Of a stretch of DNA of 64,000 nucleotides, positions 14,009 to 23,572 are shown one piece after another. A program made the position numbers and the translations under genes. The stretch's first letter is position 1. The number at the start of each line of letters is the position of its first letter. The notes below the pieces were generated by a model. That model worked only from the letters and a program-made list of their open reading frames with translations. It did no database searches and was not told the DNA's origin. Source of the stretch: Dermatemys mawii (taxonomy: Eukaryota > Chordata > Testudines > Dermatemydidae); NCBI GenBank assembly GCA_007922305.1, contig ML677343.1, forward strand, positions 33,174,878-33,238,877. The letters run 5' to 3'.

Positions 14009-17000
14009 ATGTCTGCCTCGGACAGGGTGGTCGTGGTGCTGGGAGGGGCTGGCACGGTGGGATCCGGGATCGTGAAGTCACTGCTGGAGAGAGGTACGGG
14101 GCCTTTGGCAGAGGGGACAATGGGGAGCTGGTGGCTTTTTCTAACCACAGCCACATACAGGCTGGCAGGGGCAGCGACGCTGGGATCCTCCCCCTGGCGT
14201 GAGCAAAGACTCACATTAGACCCCAGCTGCTGGGGACCTGACCCACAGCTAGGAGGTAACGCCAGGCCCCTTCCTGCTGAGACCCAGCCCCTGTCAGCTC
14301 TGCAGACACTTAGATCTGGGGTAGCTGTGTCCTGGCCAGGCAGGCGGCTGACTCTGGGCTGGAGCGGAGCTGAGAGCACCCTGCTGGGTGGGAAACGGGA
14401 GAGTGCGAGGGGAAACCCGCTGTGGGTGCCTGCTGCCCCCATGTGTCGCTCAACTCGGCCTTTCTCACTTGCTCCAACCTAGTGACCACTGCCTAGGTGG
14501 GTCCCAAGTTCCCAGCGCTCACCCCACAGCAACCTGGCTCTGGGCCCTTTGCCCCAAATATCTCTAGGATGCCAGCACCCTCCAGCCGAGGGTTGGCTTT
14601 ATGTGTAAAGGCTCCACCCAGACCCATGGGCGGGAGGCGGCTGGGGCTGGTGCCTGGGGCGGGAGAGCCGTTGCAATGCCCTGATGAACAGCTCTGGTTC
14701 CGGCCCTGGCTTTGAAGGGGTGAGGCTGAAAGTGGGGAGAGAGGACTCTGGCGTGTTCTCTCCCGACAGCACCACGCCCAGCCCAGCCCAGCCCCCAGAC
14801 GCCTGCGGAGCGTCGGTATCACCCCCTGGGCTGGGAGCCAGGGGCAGAGCGGGGAATGGAGACCTGGAGCACTTCTCTCCCTCACCCAGGGGGCTCTCCC
14901 CTCAGTCACCAGCACAAGCTGCCCTGCTACCTCTGGCCAGTGGGCCAAGCCGCTGCCCCTCCCTGTAACAGAACAGTGCTGTGTGCTGGGTCCAGGGAGC
15001 ACTGGCAGAGGCTGGCCATGCTGGGGACCACGCTCGTGAGCTCCCTTCCAGCTGGCTGCAGGGCACTTTGGGCCGCGTCTCCCAACACCCTCTCGCCCGC
15101 AGGTTTCCGAGTGGCTGTCGTCTCCCGCGATGGAGCCAGGCTGGAGACACTGAGAAGCTTTGTGCCGGCGCCGAGCCGGGAACGTCTGCACACGCTCGTC
15201 GGGGATGTGGGTAAGGCCCAGCCCGCAGGACTCCCAGGGACACTGGCCGAGGAGATGTGGGCTGATAAGGGCAGTGCCAGGCTGTCCCTCCGGGGAGCCC
15301 CTTTTTCCAAGGCTTCCTCCCACTGGAGAAGAGGACAGGAGCCAAGAGGCGAGTTCAAGCCAGCTGGCCCCTGGCGCATGCTGGTAGCTCCGTGCTAGAA
15401 GAGCACATTGCTGCAGCCAGGTCCACGCAGGCTAGTTAGACCCGAGCAAGGCCCAGCTGGCAGTCTGGGCTTCCTCCCATGCCAGGGCTCCTGGCCAGAC
15501 TCGCTCCCCGGCGGGCAGGGCCCATCATCCAGAGAGAGGGACATGGAAGTGGCCAGGACCCTCCTGCATGGAGCCCTCTGCAGCGAGGGCAGGGCTGGGT
15601 CCTGCTCACAGGACGGGGCCGGGGCCGGGGCCGGGGCACTTACTCGCTGCTGAAATCCTTCCAGGGTCCGAGGAGGGAGCGGAGGCTGCCAAGGGAGCCG
15701 TGCTGAAGAGTGTTGGGAAGGTCACGGATGTGGTGTCATCGCTGGGTTTCAGCTGGTGGCAGGGGGGGCCGCCCCACACGCAGACGGTGCAGGAGCTCCA
15801 TCGGGTGGGTGCGGGCAGGCGATGCGGCTGGCTCTGGGGAGGAGGCAGCAGCGAGGCTGCAGGGAGGGCCGGCGGGGATGCTGAGGGAGCTAGGCCGGGA
15901 TTCAGACTCCATTGTGCTCTTGTGAAACCGTAGATAGGTAGCACCGCCCAGTGCCAGGCCTCAGGACAGTACCTGCTGGGAGAGCTGTGGAGACACCAGG
16001 CTCAGCCCAGGGGGCAGGGAACAGCCCCGACCCCAGGCTCCATCCCAGGGCAGGGCTGACGAATGGCCTAGCCAGAGTGCTGGGCTGGCTCCCAAGGGCG
16101 GCCATCCCCGGGGCCCGGGGCCTTGTCTCGGGCTGGCCCGGAGGGATGCAGGGCAGGGGCAAGGGGGTGGGCCGCAGCTGCAGGAAAGTCGTGTCTGACC
16201 CGTGTGCCCCCCTCCCAGGTCCTGGAAACGCTGCTGCTCAGCACCTTCACGGCCTGGAAAGCGTTCTTCCCCCTGGTCCAGGGGAATCCCAGCGGCTCCT
16301 ACACCTTCATCACAGGTGAGAGGAGGCCCAGCCGCCGGCGACCCTCTGTGCCCCTCGCCGCTGACTGGGCCAGCGGGGGACACGTGGGCGCTGGTGAGCT
16401 GGAGCTGCAAGGAGTCATTGCTCGCACCCCCTGCCCTGTCGCTGCCAACAGGCGCTCTCTGTTTCAGGAGGAGCTGGTGAGCGTCTCCTCATGCCAGGCA
16501 CGGGGTTCCTGACGCTGGGGGCTGCGGGCGCGCTGGCCTTCTGCCAGGTGGTCCGGGAGGAGTATCCAGACGTGCCCTGCAAGCTGAACGAGGTCCGTGC
16601 CCCCTGGCTGGGGTGGGTGGGGTGGAGGGGCACTCCCTGGCCCCTCTCCAGTGCCTGGAGGGGAGGGGAGCAGAGCCCAGCGAGGCCTGCCCCGCCCTGC
16701 TGACCTAGCGCTAGCCCCTACTGCCTGGCATCTCATGTAGGTCAGCAAAAATGCCCAGTGCCGCTGCTTGACTGCCCCTTTGGGCAGCCCTGGCCCCACC
16801 AAGTGTCTGGCCAGTGCCTGGCTCCAGGACACAAGTAACGGTGCCCCTAGCAGATGAGGCAGGTTTATGGGTATTAGCGGGGGCGAGAGACTCTGCTCCA
16901 CTCTTCCCAGGTGCCGGGCTGGACGGCCTCACCTGTCTGCTTCCCCCACAGGTGAAGATTAACATGGGGGTGGCGCCCCTGGAGCATTTGCGGCCTGGCT

Positions 17001-17128
17001 ACGTCAGTCACCTGGAGGTGGGCGAGGCCGTGGCCTCTCTGGTCGAGAAGGGGAGCGTCTCCCACGCGGTGCTGTGCGCCTGCTCACCAGCCGACCTGAA
17101 GACCCTGGCCCTAGAAGGGAAGATCTGA
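14009..17128 (+). CDS. Short-chain dehydrogenase/reductase-like protein, catalytic pair missing
   Basis: Six coding exons (14009-14093, 15103-15210, 15665-15804, 16219-16315, 16468-16592, 16952-17128) total 732 nt, or 243 residues. All junctions are GT-AG and keep frame. The N-terminus is a Rossmann nucleotide-binding strand-loop-helix, VVVVLGGAGTVGSGIVKSLL, with glycines at 12, 13, 15, 18 and 20. The next strand ends SRD (36-38), where an Arg often points to NADP. Later segments VVSSLGFSWWQGG (87-99), GSYTFITGGAG (137-147) and VKINMGVAPLE fit the classical SDR order. However, no Tyr or Lys lies between residues 140 and 175, where the family has YxxxK. The protein may therefore be a pseudoenzyme, a binding protein or an enzyme with altered chemistry. 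No signal peptide or membrane segment is evident, so a soluble intracellular protein is likely. I do not recognise the gene and do not recall one between SPATA2L and VPS9D1 in mammals. It is probably real: six clean exons, an ATG in GCCGCCGGGATG context and a poly(A) signal 218 bp after the stop. Confidence 0.88.
15615..15636 (+). repeat. GGGGCC hexanucleotide tract
   Basis: Three GGGGCC units followed by GGGG, so four G-runs that could form a G-quadruplex. The tract ends about 28 bp before the exon 3 start (15665) of the dehydrogenase-like gene, within the branch-point/polypyrimidine zone. Confidence 0.9.
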
Positions 17129-17345
17129 GCCTTGCGAAGCCCCTCGGGGCGCTCGCCAGACGTGCAGCCCTGACCCCGCTGCTGGTTCCTCCATCACAGC
17201 GTCGCTCTGAAAAGTCACATGCTCCAGTGGCACCAGGCCTCTGCCCTGGCCTCAGGGCTGGGCACATTGTCTTCCCCCCTCCGCCTGGCCCTCTTCCCCC
17301 TTCCGCTCTGCTCCCAGTGGCTGTCTCTTGTGGTTTGCATGTTTT

Positions 17346-17351
17346 AATAAA
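17346..17351 (+). terminator. Poly(A) signal of dehydrogenase-like gene
   Basis: AATAAA lies 218 bp after the stop codon and is followed by a GT-containing stretch (tgttacttgtcc). It supports the plus-strand gene at 14009-17128 being expressed. Confidence 0.8.
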
Positions 17352-19106
17352 TGTTACTTGTCCACACACCGGCCGTGTCTCTGCCCCCGCCAGGCCCAGC
17401 GAAGGGGCACAGCGGGCGGGAGCGGCACCCCAGTGCAGGCCTAGAAGAGGCGGGGTGCTTCAGGCCGGAAACGAGGCCGTGCCCTGGCTGCGGTGGGGCC
17501 TGGGCGGCTCTGTGTCTCCAACCAGCCACGCCCCAGGCTTAAGGGGGACGTGTTCTGAATCCTCGCTCACTTCAGCAGTGCTTGGTGCACGGCTGCTCTG
17601 CCAGTTGGCTCTGCCCACTGATCCTCCATGCTAAGCCCCTTCCCGCCGCACCTAGTGGATCCGTTTCCCCGAGAAAGGGGCCAGCGCCAATGTCAGGTGC
17701 TAGCGAATCAGCCCAGAGAAAAGCTCCCCAGTGGCTCGAGGGTGAGGACAGGACCAGCCCGCACGGCTGGCGTTAGGGGAAGGCACAGGACCGGGGTGTC
17801 CGCCGGGGGTCACCTGCTGGCCCCGTGGCTGTCAACACCCTACCCCCTCCGGTCCCAAGGCAGCACTCCGGCTCTGGTAGCTGCTGCCTTCCCAGGGCCA
17901 GCAGCCCTCCCCTCGCTGGGCCCTGCTGCAGGCCTGGCCTCAGCTCTGAGCTGGGTCCCTCCGCCCAGGGTGCAATGCAGGGCCCAGGGGAGCAGGCGCC
18001 AGGCCAGCCTACGTTGCTCTCATACCCCACTGCCCTGGGGCCTCGGACCCCCGGGCCCTGAGTGCCCAATTCTTGCTGCCCCTTCCTGTGGACAGGCCCG
18101 GGGTGGGCCAAGGCTAGACGGAAACGCCGTGAGGCTGGGCACAGTTCCCCACCCCCCGTACCCCAGGAGGGGGCACCTCCAAGGGAGGCTATGGGGCCCC
18201 AGTCTGGGTGATTGGAGCCACATGCTCTACCCCAGCAGCAGCACCAGGGAACTGCACAGGCCGAGGCCACCCTGCTCCTGACACTGGCACCAGGAGTTCA
18301 TAACCCCAGCCGGCGCCTCACCCCCCTGTTCCTCCACGGGCCCTGGGGCTCCCGGCTGAGGGGTGCACAGGGGACCAGAAAGCAGTGGCTGCATTGGGAC
18401 CAGCTGAGCCTTGGCCCTGCCCCTCCAGCCGGACGAGAGGTAACGGGCTGGCCCCAGCCCCTCTTCCCTGGCTGCTGCAAGCCTGACTGGCTCCCTTCAA
18501 GCCTCACCCAGCCCCTCTCCCTTCATTAGCCACAGGGGTTGGGCCGGCTCTGGGGCGCTCTGAGGGGACCCTCGCTACTTCAGCCTGGGAGGCTCAAGTG
18601 GTTTCTGACCCATGCCTTGGGCCAGCCTAACGCTGCTGAGCTGCAGCAGGGCCAGGCAGCCCCACGCCCCCTTGCCCACTGCCCTCCCACGAGCGTGAAG
18701 AGCTGCCCCCGCCCCGTCAGAGAGGCTGGTCCCACAGCCGGGAGGCCAAGCCAGCTGCCCTCGCACCGAGCCCCCCACTGGGCTCAGTCCCTGCCTGCCA
18801 GCACCCCAAGGCGATGTCTCCTCAGCACGCAGCCCCGGCCTGGGGAGGTGTCGGGTGAGGACAGAGACCCTGGGGTGCCAGGCTGCTCCCTTCTCCCCAG
18901 CCTGGCTCCAGCCAAGGTTCCTGCTTGGGCAGCCTGTGCCCCAGAGCTCCACAGGGTGCCCCCAGGGCTCAGCCCCACAGATCCTCCCAGGGAGGCTCCA
19001 GAGCGAGGCTACGATGGGGAAACCAGCTGCTGCTCCAGGTGGGTGGCATGGTTCTTGCGGGAGGCTGTGCTGCCCCTTGGGGTGGCTCCCCCCAGGACTC
19101 AGGTTC

Positions 19107-19245
19107 CTGCAGCCTGACCATAAGAACGGCCAGACGGGGTCAGACCAAGGGTCCATCCAGCCCCGTGTCCTGTGGCAGGTGCCCCAGAGGGAATGAACAG
19201 ACCCGGGAATCACCCAGTGATCCATCCCCTGGCCTGGGGCCCAGG
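19107..19245 (-). mobile_element. CR1-type LINE relic, 3' end
   Basis: Contains agacggggtcagaccaaggg, then ccagagggaatgaacaga, then tgatccatcccctgg. These are the successive words of a CR1-type 3' end that I remember from turtle and bird genomes, here in antisense orientation. It is degenerate. Confidence 0.65.
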
Positions 19246-19894
19246 AGGTTGGTTTGCTCCGTTTCTCCTGGCAGTACAGCCCAGGCAGCCACTCGCGAGC
19301 CCTGCCCGAGTGCACAGAGCACGAAGCGAAGGGCTAGATGGCCCCTGCTGCTGTGGGGCTGGAGGGCAGGCAGGGATGGGGCCACGCTCCTGCGCCTCCA
19401 TGGCCATGTGCCTGATGCGGGCTGGCACGTTTACCACGGCGCCAAGTGCTCCATGCAGCCACCCCACTCCGGGAGCGGGGAGCAGTGTCAGCGGCATTGT
19501 CACGCCTGCCAGGGCACATCAGCGTCAGGCACCAGCGACGGCTGCCTGCAGCCCTGGGCTTGGCGCCCCCTTCACACTGGCAGAACAGGGCCCAGGCAGC
19601 CCCACCCCAGAGCCCAGCATTGGCCCAGGCAGCCCCATCGCGCAGCGCGGCGCCGGCCCGGGCAGCCTGCAGCCCGTCTCCAAGCCCAGCCAATGCTGGA
19701 TGCGCCAGGGGAAGGAGGGCAGGCTGGAACACGCCCACTTCCAGCAGCACAGTCTCAATAGCAGGACTTTTCTTGCTTGAGTCCACCTGGCCACGGGCTC
19801 CTTCCACCACGAGGAGCAAACCCCCAGCTCACCCTGGTCTCCCTGACCTCACTGCAGGCTCCACAGTGCTCCTGTTAATGGCTAAGCCCAGCTT

Positions 19895-19985
19895 CGACTC
19901 TTGCTAAGCTACTTGCCTCTAACATCCTGCAGCAGCGAGTTCCATGGGGCATGTAGAAAAAAATTTCCTTGTATGCTGTGCTCCC
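19895..19985 (-). mobile_element. Probable continuation of the CR1 relic
   Basis: The words cctgcagcagcgagttccat and gaaaaaaatttccttgt resemble the part of the same CR1 family normally found about 150-250 bp inside the 3' end. The roughly 650 bp of GC-rich DNA between this and 19245 would then be an insertion or unrelated sequence. Low certainty. Confidence 0.4.
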
Positions 19986-20616
19986 TGTTCACATCCCTGA
20001 GTTACAGCACAGGACGACTGAGAGCCTGGCTGGCGCCTCGCTGGACAGACCCCCCTGGCCCATTGCCTTCTCTCCCCACCTCGGCTCTCTGCAGATAAGA
20101 CAACCAAAGCCAGGCCCAGGACTCCAGGTGAGGCATAGAAAGCTGCATGCTGGCACTGTAGCCACCTCCATGTTAGTCTCTAGCCTCTTCCTAGCACAGA
20201 CCAGCCAGCCACAGGTGTCGCTGCTCACCACCAGGGACAGGCCGCCGCTTTGCCTCCTCACCCTCAGCCCCGCCGATGCCAAGGCAGGGGCGCTTGTCCC
20301 TTCCCCCTGGAGCCACACAGCGCTCCCCAGGAATCTCCTCGCTGCCAGGCAGAGCTCTCGCTACACCTCTGCCTGCACCCCCTCCTCTCCCTAGGCCATG
20401 CAGCTGCAGGCTCCTCCTCTTCTGCCACCCAAACTGGGTGCCCCAGAGCCTGCCCCCCTCTAGCTCCAGGACAGGGGCTTTGGCTTCTCCAGGGCAGCAC
20501 CCCAGGGTGGGTCAGGATGGCTCTGGGGCTGCAGATCTTTCCTCACATCTGGTTTCATGCCCTGGAACCCAGGCGAGAGGAACCAGCCCAGACACGCTGG
20601 CGGGGGAGCAGCCACG

Positions 20617-20622
20617 TTTATT
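20617..20622 (-). terminator. VPS9D1: Candidate VPS9D1 poly(A) signal
   Basis: TTTATT on the plus strand reads AATAAA on the minus strand. It is the first canonical minus-strand signal I noticed below the VPS9D1 stop at 23573, giving a 3' UTR of about 2.95 kb. An earlier variant signal could be used instead. Confidence 0.5.
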
Positions 20623-23572
20623 ACGCTACAATCCCTCCACCGCAGGAAGGGGCCACAGTAGAACAAAGCAGCCTTGGAAGAGAGAGGGAGAGTGGAGGGA
20701 CAGAAAACCCCGCACTGTGCCCACAGCCTCAGCCAGCCCCAGCCCCTGCTCAGCCTTCAACTGCTGGAGCAGGGGCTGCTGAGCAGCAAAATCTCTTCAA
20801 GCGGCCCGAAGAACATGCTGGGTCAAGGTTCCCGTTGCCTGGAAGAGGGTGAGGGGCAGGCCCATGGCTCCCTGCCCCCCCCACATAGGGAAGCTGCCAG
20901 ATGAGCCCAGATCAGCCACTACTATGGCAGGGCACGGCGCAAAGGCCCCAAGCAGCGCAGGTAGGGAGACAGCTGTGTCAGTCCCACCAGCCAGCCCAGG
21001 GCTCAGACCACACGTGGAGACGGGGATCATGGCTCAGCCGCTCTCCCGAGTGCCCCAAGAGCCGCCATGGGGATTTCTGGAGTGAGGCAGATTGACCCCC
21101 ATTGGGAGAATGGCCCGACCGGTGAGCTCAGCCGTGACAAGTGCACAAGTTCTAAGCTCACAATCGTCTAGAAGAGGTGCTGGTGGGAAAAGGTGCAATG
21201 GGAGAGAAAGGCCGAGTTAGTCTAATCCAAGGCCCATTGCGGAACTCAACCACTGTGTTAAGATCACGCCTGGTGAACAAGAGCCGCATGGAACCGCAAG
21301 TCAGGGAACCAACATTGGTGTGCAGGAAACTAGGCCTAATTGGCCACAGACTAACGAGAGGATGAGCTATTTTGCCCACCGCTCCCTAGGGGGTCCTTAC
21401 AGAGACATTGGGGAGAAAAATAAGCTGCTGGAGCGAACTTCACCATCATGGCCACCACCCCGTCTCCTAGGGCCCTGGGCATTCGTCATCCGAATCCTGA
21501 GAGGGCTGGGCCAGGGAGAGGGACCCAGATCCCGTCAACACCAGCATAACCCCCCGCATGAGATGTGAGAATTCAGCTTCCTCAGGTCCTTTTGCTTCCC
21601 AGCCTTATTTCTTCTCTTTCCTGGGCCTGGCGTAGCTGGCAGAGGCTGGAGATTCTGCCTCACTGCAGGGAGCAGAGAAGCGAAGAGCAGCGCCGCACCC
21701 AGCCCCGTGCTGGAATGAGTTTGCCGGAGCCAAACAGGTTTTCCACCAGCAAGGTTATCAGACGTCAGCACCGGAGACAGAAGTCGCATTGTCTCTTCGC
21801 TGCTCCTTTCCCACTCCTCACCTCATCCCCTTGGGAAACAGAACAGGAATAACAGCCATGACAGCTGTGCCCGTCCGCAGAACGGGGGTTCCAGCTAAAA
21901 TCTCTTCGGACAGCAAACGAGGGGCGTTGTTAACCCTTTCCAGGGCAAGGCTCACCCTGCATTTCCTAGTCTTGTCTCGAACACACAGGCTGAAGGATTT
22001 TCATGGGGGTTTGCCATGGTGCGAAGCTGGCCAAGGTCTCCATCTACCAAACCCAGAGCTGGTCTGACACAGCAACGGGGTCTTGTTAACGCCCGTGACT
22101 CTTTGCGTCCCGCTAGTCCATCTAAATTAATAAAAGCTGCAGGGCTGGCACCTCCCCCTCAGGAAGATCACAGCTCTCCCAGCCCATGCCAGGGAAACCA
22201 GCCACACCTGGGGCACTGCCACCACCCTGCCTCCAATCTCCCTGAGCCAGGAGAGGGCAGAGACAGTCCGACATTGCTCCTGGGGGCAGGCACCGTGGTC
22301 GGCTCAGCTGCCCTCTCCAGAGAGCATTTCAAGTAACTCCAGCAGATCCAGTAGTTTTTCATCACTGGGGATTTTGCCCTGTGATCAGCAGTATTTAAAG
22401 CTCCAGCCAAAATGCGCCCAGTGTCTCAGGTGGGGGAAATTGCTGCCCTGCACCCAGGGGCACATCACCCCCGAGCCTGGGGGGTAGCAGTGCCACATTA
22501 CCGCCCCCCCAAGCTGCTGACTGCTCAGAACTGAGCATCCGTGCAGAGAGTCACAGAACAAACACACACGGGTTCCACCAAACTCCCCTCTAGGGCCTGG
22601 AACATGCTGCCCCCCACCCAGACACAGCAGCCTCAGGCTCCAGGCCCATCGGTGCGCACAGATGCTAGCTCCGCACTGGCTGGCACTGCCAGAAGGAACC
22701 AGACTCTAGCACAGGCCCCTGCGGGCAGCAGCTGAAATGACACGGGTGCTGAGGGAGACACACACTCACTACTGATTCAGCCACAAGGAGCATGGTGCCA
22801 GTGCCCAAGGGCAGCTCCTGGAACCACGGCGTCCATGTTCCTTAGAGGATGGAACAGCCCATGCCAGACAGGAAAGTGCCCAGGAAGGAGCCAGCTCCAG
22901 GCAGCGCCCAGGGACTTGCAGTGGTCACACAGGGCATGACCAGGCAGAAGGGCAACATTCAAGAGGAGGAGCGTCAGAGCTGGGGCCTGTTCCAGGCCTG
23001 CCCTCACCCACAGACAACACCCTGGCTGCTGGAGGCTGCCAAATGGGCCAGGCCTGGTGGCCCCCAAGGGGACCCTGGGCTCAACTCAAAGCCCCCCCTA
23101 GATTCAGCAGGGAGATTCTCCAGTTGGGGGATGGGACCTCGGCACAGTAATCGCCCCCTACAGCCCCCCTCCCTGTGCACTGTGCTCCAGGGGGAGGCTG
23201 GAGGAAGCCCTGCACAAAAGCAGCAAAGACAGGCTCCTAAAAAGCATCAGTTCAGGCCCAAGCAACAGCAGTTCTGGGTCGAATCCCGACAGCAGCCCGT
23301 GGGCCTTCTCCACTCGCGCCATAGCGGTCACAGTTAGCAGCCCCAGGTCCACTCCCCCCCGAAGAAACATTGCACAGAACATGCCTGCCCTTCACAGCAG
23401 GCAGGACGAGCAGGGAGGGAAGGGGGGAATGTCGGGTCCTTTCTCTTCACGCTGGCCCCTTGGCGGCAGGTAGTGCCGCCGGAAAACGTGTGTCACCGCA
23501 GCTCCCAACCGAGGAGGGGCTTGAGTGCTCAGGGCAGGGCCCCTCTGCTCGGCAGGCAGACACCAAGTCTCC
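20623..23572 (-). other. VPS9D1: Probable VPS9D1 3' untranslated region
   Basis: No recognised exon or gene. The sequence is less GC-rich at 21100-22150 than its surroundings. A plus-strand AATAAA near 22128 follows no recognised plus-strand gene. The UTR call depends on the distant poly(A) signal at 20617. Confidence 0.4.

Larger units (their letters stand above)
17352..20600. other. Intergenic DNA before the VPS9D1 3' end
   Basis: GC-rich sequence with no recognised exon. It contains the CR1-like relic pieces listed separately (19107-19245 and 19895-19985). Long overlapping ORFs on both strands (for example plus 18925-19761, minus 18575-19315) have no recognisable domain. Confidence 0.5.

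Noticed and set aside
18575..19761. Long overlapping frames on both strands (246 and 278 codons)
   Set aside because: They overlap each other antisense and run into a CR1 relic; no domain recognised.
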